64,000 nt of DNA from GWE2-42-39 sp034003625 (GCA_034003625.1 JAVEYG010000005.1:62001-126000); one strand, 5' to 3'. Shown: positions 46,102 through 54,861, numbered from the stretch's first letter. Program-made: numbers and translations. The notes: generated from the letters alone by a model not told the origin.

Positions 46102-48441
46102 ATGACGAAAAAGCTGATCCTGATATTTCTTATGGGTTCGTTTCTGAAAGCCGGGGCACAGGCCCCGGTGGGAGAATGGACCAATTACCAGTCGTACCGC
46201 TCGGCTTCGAAACTGGCCGATGCCGGCGAACTGGTTTACTGCGCTGGGAATGGCGGATTATTTGTCTTCAATAAATCAGATAACAGTCCAAAGCCCCTCA
46301 GCAGCATTAACGGTCTTTCGGATGTGGGGATCGAAGCGCTGGCTTACGGCGAACAAAGCAATGTGGTACTGATCGCTTATAAAAACAGCAACATTGACCT
46401 GATCTTCGGGAACGATATTTACAACCTGTCCGACATCAAACGCAAGCAAATCATGGGCAATAAAGCCATCAACAAAGTGATGTTCGATGGCTCCACCGCA
46501 TATCTTTCCTGCGGCTTTGGCATTGTGGTCATCAATACTGAAAAGCGGGAAGTAAAAGACACCTGGTATATTGCCGAGGGCGGCGCCCATCTCACTGTTT
46601 ACGACATGGCTTCCGATGGCGACTCCCTGTATGCTGCCACAAGCGCAGGAATTTACCGCGCCCTTTCCAGCGAACCCAATCTTCAGGATTACTCGAATTG
46701 GCAACGGTTTTCAAACCTTTATCCAACCGGGCGTTTTACGCAAATTGAAAACCTCAACGGGAAAATTATTGCCTGCTATTCGCCCGCAAGCGGCAACGAT
46801 GAACTTTATATGCTTGACAATGGCAACTGGACACGGGTCTTTACGGAAGTCAGCAAAGTCTACGATATGACCGTTGCCTTCAACGACCGGATCATCATCT
46901 CGAATAACGGCGACGTGTATGTGTTTGCTGAAAACGGAGAGATTATCGAGAAAATATTTCAATATGATTTTGGGGACACGCAAAGTCGGGGAATTGACCC
47001 GCGCTGCACACTTTTAAATTCGGATGGAACTTACTGGATTGCCGACAATCAATATGGACTGGTTTATAAAAAACCCGCGGAATACTGGGATAAAGGTTCC
47101 CCCAATGGGCCGTTCGATAATATGACTTTCAGTTTAACGATTTCCGAAGGGAACCTTTGGGTCGCTTCAGGGGGGCGCGATGCCGCCTGGGGAAATTTGT
47201 GGAACCCGGCCCGTTTTCAGAAAAAAGATGATGAGGGAAACTGGTCGGTTTTCGATCAGGAAAGATATCCTGAAATGGCCCGATTCCGCGATATGGTGTA
47301 CATTGCTTCCGATCCGGGTGACCCCGGCCATGTTTTTGCAGCCTCCTGGGGGGGTGGTATTTTCGAGTTCAGTGGAAACGAATTGGTAAAACAGCACAGC
47401 TTCGGCAACAGCAGTCTCGAACCGGCTATTCCCGGCAACGACGAATATGTCCGGGTAGGCGGGCTTGCCTTCGATAAAAACGGCACGCTTTGGGTGAGCA
47501 ATGGCGGCGGGGGCAATGTACTTTCTTCTTATAAAAACGAGACATGGCAGTCGTACAGCATTCCTGATCTGGCAAATAAATATAACCTGGGAAATTTAAT
47601 AGTTACCAACGAAGGCGACAAATGGATCATTGTTCCGAGGAGCAACGATCTATATCTGGTGAAAGGCGAAAACGAAGCGCGGCAGTGGCAGCGCAACATT
47701 GCCTATTTCAGTAATGGCACGGAAGAAATTTACCTTCCCATGCACGATGTGTATTCCATTGCCGTTGACCGTGACGGCGCAGTGTGGGTCGGTTCGGCAG
47801 GTGGCGTGGCCGTTTACGACAAACCTTCGCGGATATGGAATGACCCGCAACAAGACCCTCTGGCGCGATATGCCCGGCAACCCGGCCTCGAAATGGGCGA
47901 CGGTATTTATCACCCGCTGCTGGCCAGCGAAACCGTTACCGCCATTGCGGTCGACGGCGGCAACCGGAAATGGTGCGGCACCAAAGCCAATGGGGTGTTC
48001 CTGATTTCGGAAAACGGCGAAAAAGAGCTGGAACATTTTACGGTGGATAATTCGCCCCTGCTTTCCAACGAAATTACGTCGATTGCCATCGACAGCCAAC
48101 GCGGCGAAGTGTTTTTCGGGACCAGCGAAGGCCTCATCTCCTACATGGGTGTGGCTACCGAACCGGAGAAGAAATTTACCGATGTGTACGTGTACCCCAA
48201 CCCGGTACGCGAAACCTATGACGGTCCGATTGTGGTAAGCGGACTGATGGAAGATACCGATGTGAAAATTACCGACATCAGCGGGAACTTAGTTTTTCAC
48301 GGAACTTCGTTTGGCGGACAGATTTCGTGGGACGGTAAAAACCGGAACGGCAACCGCTGCCACACGGGTGTTTACCTGGTTTTCCTGAACAACAAATCCG
48401 GCGAAGAAACGTTGGTGACAAAGATTTTGTTCATTCATTAA
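46102..48441 (+). CDS. porZ: T9SS outer-membrane beta-propeller protein PorZ
   Basis: A 779-residue exported protein with signal peptide MTKKLILIFLMGSFLKAGAQ. The mature start WTNYQSYRSASKLADAGELVYC and later NDIYNLSDIKRKQIMGNKAIN and YLSCGFGIVVINTEKREVKDTW are hallmarks of PorZ, a two-propeller protein that delivers anionic LPS to the PorU sortase in T9SS. The C-terminal 95 residues (VYPNPVRETYDGPIVVSGLM ... KILFIH) are the sorting-type domain. It supports the presence of a working T9SS, matching the cargo tails elsewhere in the window. It overlaps neither neighbour; recO follows by 12 bp. Confidence 0.9.
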   Translation: MTKKLILIFLMGSFLKAGAQAPVGEWTNYQSYRSASKLADAGELVYCAGNGGLFVFNKSDNSPKPLSSINGLSDVGIEALAYGEQSNVVLIAYKNSNIDLIFGNDIYNLSDIKRKQIMGNKAINKVMFDGSTAYLSCGFGIVVINTEKREVKDTWYIAEGGAHLTVYDMASDGDSLYAATSAGIYRALSSEPNLQDYSNWQRFSNLYPTGRFTQIENLNGKIIACYSPASGNDELYMLDNGNWTRVFTEVSKVYDMTVAFNDRIIISNNGDVYVFAENGEIIEKIFQYDFGDTQSRGIDPRCTLLNSDGTYWIADNQYGLVYKKPAEYWDKGSPNGPFDNMTFSLTISEGNLWVASGGRDAAWGNLWNPARFQKKDDEGNWSVFDQERYPEMARFRDMVYIASDPGDPGHVFAASWGGGIFEFSGNELVKQHSFGNSSLEPAIPGNDEYVRVGGLAFDKNGTLWVSNGGGGNVLSSYKNETWQSYSIPDLANKYNLGNLIVTNEGDKWIIVPRSNDLYLVKGENEARQWQRNIAYFSNGTEEIYLPMHDVYSIAVDRDGAVWVGSAGGVAVYDKPSRIWNDPQQDPLARYARQPGLEMGDGIYHPLLASETVTAIAVDGGNRKWCGTKANGVFLISENGEKELEHFTVDNSPLLSNEITSIAIDSQRGEVFFGTSEGLISYMGVATEPEKKFTDVYVYPNPVRETYDGPIVVSGLMEDTDVKITDISGNLVFHGTSFGGQISWDGKNRNGNRCHTGVYLVFLNNKSGEETLVTKILFIH

Positions 48442-48453
48442 ATCTGAAAACCG

Positions 48454-49182
48454 TTGCTCGAAAAAACACAAGGCATATTTCTACATCAGGTTAAGTACTC
48501 CGACAACAGTGTCATTGCGAATATTTACACCGAAGAATACGGGCGCCGTTCGTACATTGTGAACGGGGTGCATGGAAAAAATGCGGCGGTAAAAGCGGCC
48601 ATACTACAGCCGATGTACATTCTCGATCTGGAAGTTTACCACCGCTCGGGACGCGACATCAACCGGTTGAGAAATGCACGGGTGGCTGTCCCCTACACCA
48701 GCATTCCCTACGACATCAGCAAGAGTTCGGTGGTCCTTTTCCTGGCCGAAATACTGAACAAATGCCTCCGGGAAGAAGAGACCAACCGCGAACTGTACCA
48801 CTTCATCTTTCATTCACTCACTTTTCTCGACCTTTCAGAAAAAGGGGTTGCCAATTTTCACTTGTGGTTTTTACTGAAACTCACCGCTTTTCTGGGAATC
48901 CTTCCCAACCGTGAAAACCTGAAAACCTCTAACTATTTCGACCTGAAGAAAGCAGAATTTGTTTCGTCGGAACCCGCTCATCCGCAATTTATGGACAAAC
49001 GCGCTACCGAAATTTTTGTTCGTTTGTTCGGCCTGAGTTTCTCCAATCTGCCCGACCTGCAACTAAGTGGTTCCGACCGCCATTCCCTGCTCCAGAAAAT
49101 AATTGAATTCTACCATATTCACTTTGAATTACTTGGTGAATTAAAATCATTACGTGTTTTAAAAGAAGTATTTAACCAATGA
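48454..49182 (+). CDS. recO: DNA repair protein RecO
   Basis: A 242-residue RecO: N-terminal OB fold (GIFLHQVKYSDNSVIANIYTEEYG) and helical C-terminal domain. It helps load RecA onto SSB-coated DNA through RecR. The start appears to be a TTG at 48454 (LEKTQGIF), since no ATG is available without losing the conserved OB strand. Zinc-finger cysteines typical of some RecO are absent, as in other Bacteroidota. It is 12 bp after porZ. Confidence 0.9.
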   Translation: MLEKTQGIFLHQVKYSDNSVIANIYTEEYGRRSYIVNGVHGKNAAVKAAILQPMYILDLEVYHRSGRDINRLRNARVAVPYTSIPYDISKSSVVLFLAEILNKCLREEETNRELYHFIFHSLTFLDLSEKGVANFHLWFLLKLTAFLGILPNRENLKTSNYFDLKKAEFVSSEPAHPQFMDKRATEIFVRLFGLSFSNLPDLQLSGSDRHSLLQKIIEFYHIHFELLGELKSLRVLKEVFNQ

Positions 49183-49252
49183 TAGTTGAAAATTAATTCC
49201 GTATTTTTGGGTTTGCCAGCTATAAAATAAGTCCGGGGGCGATATAATTTTT

Positions 49253-49260
49253 TACCTTTG
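49253..49260 (+). promoter_or_regulatory. Bacteroidota -7 element for the aminotransferase-like gene
   Basis: TACCTTTG matches TAnnTTTG. It overlaps a possible TTG start (49258) of the downstream gene, so the ATG at 49279, about 12 bp after the predicted transcription start, is more likely. Confidence 0.55.
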
Positions 49261-49278
49261 TCAGCCAATTTGAACAAC

Positions 49279-50451
49279 ATGGTACAATCGAAGATACTGA
49301 ACAGTAACGGAAGCATATTTTCTCAAATGAACAATCTCCCCGACAAGCCGGGAATAATTGACATGGCCGTGGGAAAAAGCGAATTTCCCTGCCCCCCGGA
49401 GCTCGTTGAATCAGCTTCAAAATATATTCGTTTGGGTTACAATAATTTTGCCCCGCTCGAAGGGATACCTGCTTTACGTGCAGAAATAGCTGCCCGGATG
49501 AAAACCCTGTACGGATATATATACAACCCCGAAACGGAAATAAACATCACTGCCGGGCATATACAGGCAGTGACTACCGCCATCAGTTCGGTGGTAAAGG
49601 AAGACGACGAGGTTATCGTTTTTGAACCGGCTTTTGAATCGTATGTACCGGCCATTTTGATCAACGGTGGCCGCCCGAAATTTATTTCGCTTAAACTGCC
49701 CGACTTTCACATCGACTGGGAGGAACTGCGAAAAATAATCAGTTCCAAAACGCGGATGATCATCGTCAATTCGCCACACAATCCCACCGGGGCTGTGCTT
49801 TCCGATGAAGATATGGTACAATTGCAAAAAATAACCAATGGCACCAACATCGTCATTCTGAGCGATGAAATCTTCGATTCGTTTGTGTACGACAACAAAC
49901 GGCATCAGAGCATGGCCCGTTACGAAAAACTCGCAAAACGCAGTTTTATCGTCTCGTCATTTGGCCCTGCGTATAATGTAAATGGATGGGGGATAGCCAG
50001 TTGTATTGCTCCTGAAAACCTGATGCGCGATTTCCGGAACGTACACCAGTTTCAGGTATTTAACGCAAACACACCCTTGCAATATGCGTTGGCCGAATTT
50101 ATCGGGAATGACGGAAGCTACCATGAAATACCGGAAATTTATCAGGGCAAACGCAACTATTTCAAGCGCCTGATGGCCGACAGCAAATTTGGGCTCATCC
50201 CAACCCAGGGCAGTTATTTCCAATTGCTCGATTATTCTGAGCTTTCAGACGAAAAGGACAGCGATTTTGCCCTTCGCCTGCTTAACGAATACGGGTTGGC
50301 AACCATACCTCTTTCGGCTTTTTTCCACGAAAAAACGAAGCTGAAAATGGTACGCCTCTGTTTTGCAAAAACCAACGAAACACTTGAAAAGGCAGCAGAT
50401 ATATTGAAATCGGTAAAGGCTCTTACCGCGGCGGAAAATCCTGTTCGCTGA
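49279..50451 (+). CDS. class I/II aminotransferase-fold protein lacking the PLP lysine
   Basis: A 390-residue protein with the fold of YbdL-type methionine aminotransferases: DMAVGKSEFPCPPELV, NITAGHIQAV, SPHNPTGAVLSDEDM, ILSDEIFDSFVYD and the substrate Arg in RLCFAKTNETL. The catalytic site is changed: the usual SFGKT-H-x-TGWK is SSFGPAYNVNGWGIAS, so the PLP-binding Lys is Pro (about P230) and the next conserved Lys is Gly. The protein is otherwise full length and colinear. It may be a pseudo-enzyme or carry out PLP-independent binding. The 3' end overlaps the remnant of a decayed gene on the other strand. Confidence 0.82.
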   Translation: MVQSKILNSNGSIFSQMNNLPDKPGIIDMAVGKSEFPCPPELVESASKYIRLGYNNFAPLEGIPALRAEIAARMKTLYGYIYNPETEINITAGHIQAVTTAISSVVKEDDEVIVFEPAFESYVPAILINGGRPKFISLKLPDFHIDWEELRKIISSKTRMIIVNSPHNPTGAVLSDEDMVQLQKITNGTNIVILSDEIFDSFVYDNKRHQSMARYEKLAKRSFIVSSFGPAYNVNGWGIASCIAPENLMRDFRNVHQFQVFNANTPLQYALAEFIGNDGSYHEIPEIYQGKRNYFKRLMADSKFGLIPTQGSYFQLLDYSELSDEKDSDFALRLLNEYGLATIPLSAFFHEKTKLKMVRLCFAKTNETLEKAADILKSVKALTAAENPVR

Positions 50452-50785
50452 AAACAATCGCTTCGTAAGTATACAATCCGGCGGTCTTTCAGCCGTCGGT
50501 GCCAGGTTGTACCATGTCGCCCCAGTCCCAGTTCGTCAATGAGTTAAAACAAGGGCTGGCTGTCTGAAAACGCCCGGTGCAGACTCTCAGCTTTTTCGTT
50601 CGGTAAATACTTACAAACGCCCTTTACTGCTTTCGGGATTTTTTCCGAAGGAGAACGGTATCCCCGGTGTTGCAACTAATCAGACAAACGTTCACGGGCC
50701 AGCGCAAGCAAATAGTTTTTATCGTTTTCTGAAAGGAAAAAAGTGTCTACTTTTTCTTCGTTTACCGTAATGACATGATATTCCA
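50423..50785 (-). pseudogene. AMMECR1 (AmmeMemoRadiSam protein A) remnant
   Basis: On the minus strand, pieces of an AMMECR1 domain are readable: EEKVDTFFLSENDKNYLLALARERL near 50690-50770, then after stops NWDWG, and finally LYTYEAIVFSEQDFPPR with a stop at 50423-50425. AMMECR1 proteins end in this YTYxAxVF pattern. Several stops and length loss show decay. It continues directly from the MEMO remnant upstream in the order known for fused MEMO1-AMMECR1 proteins. Confidence 0.6.
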
Positions 50786-50789
50786 CTAC

Positions 50790-50890
50790 TGTTGTGTCTC
50801 TATTGTTTTATCATACTGAACGTAATGAACATCTGTTGTAATAGCGCAAAACGTGAGACCCTTCACTACGTTCAGGGATTTGATACAACA
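50790..50890. mobile_element. 101-bp MITE-like element with TIRs and 4-bp target duplication
   Basis: The element starts TGTTGTG and ends ATACAACA, giving short TIRs TGTTGT/ACAACA. It is flanked by CTAC at 50786-50789 and 50891-50894. Removing the element and one CTAC restores a continuous codon run from MEMO (..RNQVV) to AMMECR1 (EYHVITVNEE..). Inside are inverted TACTGAACG and CGTTCAGGGA words shared with the repeats at 20284-20361 and 22752-22800. Confidence 0.65.
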
Positions 50891-51293
50891 CTACCTGGTT
50901 TCGGTCGCCACAAAATCTGGTGTCGCCCGAATTTTGATACTGAATGGCATGGAATTTTAACGATTTGTTGCCTGTGTGAGGTACGGGAGCGTAAGACCAA
51001 CGTCCAACCATAAATACTGGTAGCCAGGTTCGGAATGTCCATCTTCCGGTTTTCCTGAATGGTCCAATAGAATTCCTCCGGGTCATTCTTCAGAATGGTT
51101 TCAGCCGTCTGTTTACCCAGCTTACTTGCTGATTCATATTCCCGATAATGTGAAAAATCGGTGGGAACAACAAAAAGGTTTTCTGCTGAGAAATACACTT
51201 GCAGCGCTTGGCAATTTACCTGATTTCTTATATGTTACCAGTATCGATGACAATGGGCACCAATTGGAAATGATTTCCCGTCCGGTATTTTGT
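50891..51293 (-). pseudogene. MEMO1-like (AmmeMemoRadiSam protein B) remnant, frameshifted
   Basis: The minus strand encodes C-terminal MEMO sequence in three frames: NHFQLVPIVIDTGN (51228-51275), then after a shift FSAENLFVVPTDFSHYREYE and NLATSIYGWT, then after another shift KFHAIQYQNSGDTRFCGD RNQVV. MEMO family proteins have the DFSHY motif and the ending NSGD...GD. The N-terminal half is missing and is replaced by a SPOR domain (next entry). The gene is dead by at least two frameshifts. Confidence 0.7.
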
Positions 51294-51536
51294 AATGCCT
51301 TGTGTTGTATAGTGAAGCAAAACCCGGTAAAAACCATTGCCGTTGTCCCGGTACGAGACCTCATATCCTTTTGACTGGGCCAGGGTTCCGTAGTTTTGCG
51401 CCTTTTCAAAAGACGAAAAACTCCCGACTACAATGCAGTAGCGGGAGTTTGTATTTTGCAGATCCGGTACTTTGACGTTTCCTGTATTGCGGGCCGCTGA
51501 AAAAAGGCTCATTCCAAACAGGAAAAATATGATCAA
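51228..51536 (-). pseudogene. SPOR-domain fragment fused to MEMO remnant
   Basis: A 102-codon open frame. It has a signal-like N-terminus (MIIFFLFGMSLFSAA) and a SPOR fold start, CIVVGSFSSFEKAQNYGTLA followed by NGFYRVLLHY. The SPOR domain then stops short, and the frame continues with the MEMO residues TGNHFQLVPIVI. SPOR domains bind denuded peptidoglycan, but here the domain lacks its last strand and helix. It looks like the product of a deletion joining a tandem SPOR gene to the middle of MEMO. It lies 18 bp after an intact SPOR lipoprotein gene. Confidence 0.6.
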
Positions 51537-51554
51537 AGCAATCCGGGTATTGTA

Positions 51555-52058
51555 TTAGTTTTTAATTAATAACCAGCAGTCGCTAAAGTTGCTGTATTTT
51601 TGCCGGATTTCATGAACTTTTGCACGGGCATCTGCCTCGTCAGTATACGAATTGATACAAACCCGGTAGTAGCCGGTTTCGCTTTTCAGCACAATGGGAT
51701 TAAACCCTTTGCTTTGTAAATCAGCTTTCAGCCTGTTGGCATTGTCATAATTGCTGAAACTTCCCACGATCACGAAGAAGTTCTTATTCCCATAAGAAGT
51801 CTGGTCGGTTTGCTGCGAAAATGTAAAATTTTCCTTGCGCATGGAAATCGGTTTCGATTCAGGCTGAACGTACATCTGGTCTGATGTCGGGTTTTCGCGG
51901 ACTGCAGGAACTGTATTCTCAGCTGAAAAAACTTTCGGAGGCGCTGCTGTTTCCGTTTGCGGCGCTTCGGCTACTTTATTTTTTCCTGATTTTTCGAAAA
52001 TTTTACATGATGAAAATAGGGCTGCCAATACGAACACTGATAAAATTGTCTTTTTCAT
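51555..52058 (-). CDS. SPOR-domain lipoprotein
   Basis: A 167-residue lipoprotein with lipobox LFSSC and a C-terminal SPOR domain (NFFVIVGSFSNYDNANRLKAD ... YYRVCINSYTDEADARAKV, about 90-160). A low-complexity linker joins them. SPOR domains bind glycan strands stripped of stem peptides at the division site, so it probably localises to the septum in the periplasm. A minus-strand TAATTTTG -7 element (52084-52091) precedes it. Confidence 0.85.
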   Translation of the reverse strand: MKKTILSVFVLAALFSSCKIFEKSGKNKVAEAPQTETAAPPKVFSAENTVPAVRENPTSDQMYVQPESKPISMRKENFTFSQQTDQTSYGNKNFFVIVGSFSNYDNANRLKADLQSKGFNPIVLKSETGYYRVCINSYTDEADARAKVHEIRQKYSNFSDCWLLIKN

Positions 52059-52083
52059 GATAAGAAGTTTAATTTGTCCGTTG

Positions 52084-52091
52084 CAAAATTA
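52084..52091 (-). promoter_or_regulatory. -7 element for the SPOR lipoprotein gene
   Basis: On the minus strand this reads TAATTTTG, an exact TAnnTTTG match, ending about 25 bp before the ATG at 52058. No good -33 TTTG at standard spacing. Confidence 0.5.
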
Positions 52092-52291
52092 CGAAAAACG
52101 AACATTTGGCAGGCATTCTTTTTCGATGGGTTATTAACGTGTGATTGTTAACAACCCGGGTGTTTTCTTTCCTGATATTCGGCGTATTAACAAAAAGTAT
52201 CCCGGCAGCAATTTTATTTTTCATTTTTTACTTAACCCGTTTAGTTGATAAAAAAGAAACCTTCGGAATTTTTTCAATGGAGTATTTTTCA

Positions 52292-52299
52292 TACTTTTG
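52292..52299 (+). promoter_or_regulatory. -7 element for the porphyrin-cluster leader gene
   Basis: TACTTTTG matches TAnnTTTG exactly; transcription would begin near 52306, 20 bp before the ATG at 52326. AAAAGG precedes that ATG as a possible ribosome site. Confidence 0.55.
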
Positions 52300-52325
52300 T
52301 TGCTTCAAAATCAGACAGAAAAGGC

Positions 52326-52658
52326 ATGTTTACATTTGGCATTTTAAGTTCACACATCCCTTACGTGGCTTTTGTCGTTTTTTATCTTGTCTGTCTGCTG
52401 TTTCCTTCCCGCCTGCAACCGGTTGAGTTGCCGTCGCCCGGTGAAGAAAAAATCAGTCTGGCAGAAATTTCTGCTGTTGAACAGGCCGCACACGATTGGG
52501 TCTTCAGTTTTCAGTCTGATGCAGAAACCCGGGAACAGCAATCCGATCTTTCTCCTGGCTACCATACGATCATAAAGATACCCTTGCGGAATAGCAGCCA
52601 GAGGACGGGAATCTGTTTTTTCCCGTCGTTATTCAGCAGGCCTCCACCTGTCCTGTAA
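52326..52658 (+). CDS. small membrane-anchored protein of unknown function
   Basis: A 110-residue protein. One N-terminal membrane helix (IPYVAFVVFYLVCLLFP) is followed by a polar region (PGEEKISLAEISAVEQAAHDW) and a basic, Pro-rich tail. The ATG at 52326 is chosen over an upstream in-frame start because the promoter element lies between them. It stands 91 bp before a TonB-dependent receptor and may be cotranscribed with it. No family is recognised. Confidence 0.55.
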   Translation: MFTFGILSSHIPYVAFVVFYLVCLLFPSRLQPVELPSPGEEKISLAEISAVEQAAHDWVFSFQSDAETREQQSDLSPGYHTIIKIPLRNSSQRTGICFFPSLFSRPPPVL

Positions 52659-52749
52659 GTCGATCTCCGCTTTTTATTAATTTATGTTCACCGATGAAAC
52701 AATTTCAGGATTGGCTTGTTGTGTTTCATCCAACTAACCTTATTTTATT

Positions 52750-54861
52750 ATGAGCATTCAAAAACTTACAGGTGTATTTCTTTTTTTCCTCATCACAGTT
52801 TTCGGGTTTGCCGAAGGAGAAAATACAGACAAGGACACTACCAAAATAAAAAATTACAAACTCGACGAAATACAGATTAAATCGCCCAAGTACAACAGCA
52901 ATATTTTCGAATTGCCGGTTACGGCTACCATGGTACCAGCACGAAGCATCGAAAGCAACGGGATACAGAACCTGACCGATATTTCGGGAATGGTACCCAA
53001 CTTTTTTATGCCCGACTACGGTTCGAAACTCACATCGCCGGTGTACATCCGCGGCGTGGGAAACCGCATCAACACACCGTCGGTCGGCTTATATGTTGAC
53101 AACATTCCGTATTTCGAGAAGTCGGCTTTCAACTTCGATTTTTTCGACATCGAACGCATTGAAGTGCTGCGCGGGCCGCAGGGAACTTTGTACGGGCGTA
53201 ACGCCATGGGCGGATTGATCAATATTTTTACTTCCGGCCCTGAACCCAAACGCTCCTCCAGCATCGTGGCCGACTACGGAAATTACAACCAGCTCAGCGC
53301 CCAGATTAACCACAACCAGCCGATTAGCAAGTCGCTGTCGGCCCTGGCAAATGTTGGCTACAAACATCAGGACGGTTTTTATATCAATCGTTACAACGAT
53401 GAAAAGATTGACAAATCAGACAGCTATTCGGGACGGTTGAAAATGTTGTTCGAGCCATCGGCCAGATTTCGGGCTTTGCTGAGTGTTCAGTACGAAAACA
53501 GCAAACAGGGCGGCTATCCGTATGCCATCTACAACAACGAAACCCGCGAAGCAGCTGCTATCAGCTACAACCAGGAAAGCACATACGACCGTTCGATGGT
53601 GTCATCCGGCCTGAACCTGCAGTACAATGCCCCCGGATACATTCTTCGGGCCATCAGCAGTTTTCAGTATATTGACGGTGCACAGGGCATTGACCAGGAT
53701 TTTACCCCGGCCTCCCTCTATTTTGTGACCCAGGACCAGCAGCAGAATATGTTTTCTCAGGAAATCAATATCCAGTCGAAAGAAACCAAACAGTACGAGT
53801 GGCTGTTTGGTGTTTTTGGTTTTCGCCAGGAACAAGACAAAGACGTTGGCATGACCTACGGCCCCGACGGAATTGTAAAACACAAATTACCCTATCAATC
53901 ATACAGTTATCTTAAAACCCATGAAAATACAAATTCGGGGATAGCCTTTTTTCATCAGTCAACAGTTAAATTCGGCAAGTTCTCGGTTTCCGCCGGAATA
54001 CGGGCCGATTACGAAAAAGCAAAACTCGATTATCTGTATGATAAATTTGTGAACGGGAACCAGAGTACGGCAGAAACGTTTAAAAGCGACATGGATTTTT
54101 TTGAAATACTGCCTAAGATCGCTTTCAAATATAGCCTGTCGGACGGGTTGACCCCTTATGCAACCATCTCGAAAGGGTACAATGCAGGGGGCTTCAATTC
54201 CACCTTTGAACGCGAGGAAGACCGTTCGTTCGATCCCGAAACCTCGTGGAACTACGAAGCAGGTGTGAAAGCCAAATGGCTGAAACAACGCATTTATGCA
54301 AACCTTGCTTTCTTTTACATCGACTGGAGCAACCAGCAAATATACCAGACCGTGCCCAGCGGCACCGGGTCGATGTTGACCAACGCCGGAAAATCGGAAA
54401 GCAAGGGCTTGGAATTAGAACTGAAAGCCCTTCCTGCCCGAAACCTTGAAACCTGGTTTACCTTTGGGTACAACGATGCCCGTTTCATTGAATATGTGAA
54501 AGACGCAAACAACGATTACAGCGGAAACCATCTGCCGTATGTTCCTAAATATTCATTCAATATCGGTGGAAATTACACAGCCGAATTCAACAAATTCTGG
54601 CTCGACCGGATGCGTTTTCAGCTTAGTTACCAAGGTTTCGGGAAAAATTACTGGCTCGAAACCAATACGGCATGGCAGGATTATTACGGTTTACTGAACC
54701 ACCGGGTTAGTTTTGAAAAGAAAAATTTGGTACTTTCATTCTGGGGTAAAAACATTTTAGAGGCCAACTACAATGCGTTTTATTTCAATGCTTTGGGAAA
54801 TTCGTATGCACAGATTGGAAAGCCTGCACGTATCGGCGTCAGTCTGAAAGTGACCTTTTAA
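52750..54861 (+). CDS. TonB-dependent outer-membrane receptor (siderophore/tetrapyrrole type)
   Basis: A 703-residue classic TonB-dependent receptor without STN or CarboxypepD_reg domains, unlike SusC. It has a signal peptide ending FGFAEG, a plug (ISGMVPNFFMPDYGSK ... PVYIRGVGNRINTPSVGLY ... IERIEVLRGPQGTLYGRNAMGG) and a 22-strand barrel ending SLKVTF. The plug pattern resembles siderophore and FyuA-like receptors. Genes for an MFS permease and three heme-synthesis enzymes follow, so the ligand may be a metal chelate or porphyrin. This is inference from context. Confidence 0.88.
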   Translation: MSIQKLTGVFLFFLITVFGFAEGENTDKDTTKIKNYKLDEIQIKSPKYNSNIFELPVTATMVPARSIESNGIQNLTDISGMVPNFFMPDYGSKLTSPVYIRGVGNRINTPSVGLYVDNIPYFEKSAFNFDFFDIERIEVLRGPQGTLYGRNAMGGLINIFTSGPEPKRSSSIVADYGNYNQLSAQINHNQPISKSLSALANVGYKHQDGFYINRYNDEKIDKSDSYSGRLKMLFEPSARFRALLSVQYENSKQGGYPYAIYNNETREAAAISYNQESTYDRSMVSSGLNLQYNAPGYILRAISSFQYIDGAQGIDQDFTPASLYFVTQDQQQNMFSQEINIQSKETKQYEWLFGVFGFRQEQDKDVGMTYGPDGIVKHKLPYQSYSYLKTHENTNSGIAFFHQSTVKFGKFSVSAGIRADYEKAKLDYLYDKFVNGNQSTAETFKSDMDFFEILPKIAFKYSLSDGLTPYATISKGYNAGGFNSTFEREEDRSFDPETSWNYEAGVKAKWLKQRIYANLAFFYIDWSNQQIYQTVPSGTGSMLTNAGKSESKGLELELKALPARNLETWFTFGYNDARFIEYVKDANNDYSGNHLPYVPKYSFNIGGNYTAEFNKFWLDRMRFQLSYQGFGKNYWLETNTAWQDYYGLLNHRVSFEKKNLVLSFWGKNILEANYNAFYFNALGNSYAQIGKPARIGVSLKVTF

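Noticed and set aside
52140..52325. Cobalamin-type riboswitch before the TonB receptor cluster
   Set aside because: No recognisable B12-box or conserved stem pattern; a normal -7 promoter element explains the region better.
52245..52325. Upstream start for the small membrane protein gene
   Set aside because: The -7 element at 52292-52299 lies inside that extension, and the AAAAGG before 52326 fits the later ATG.
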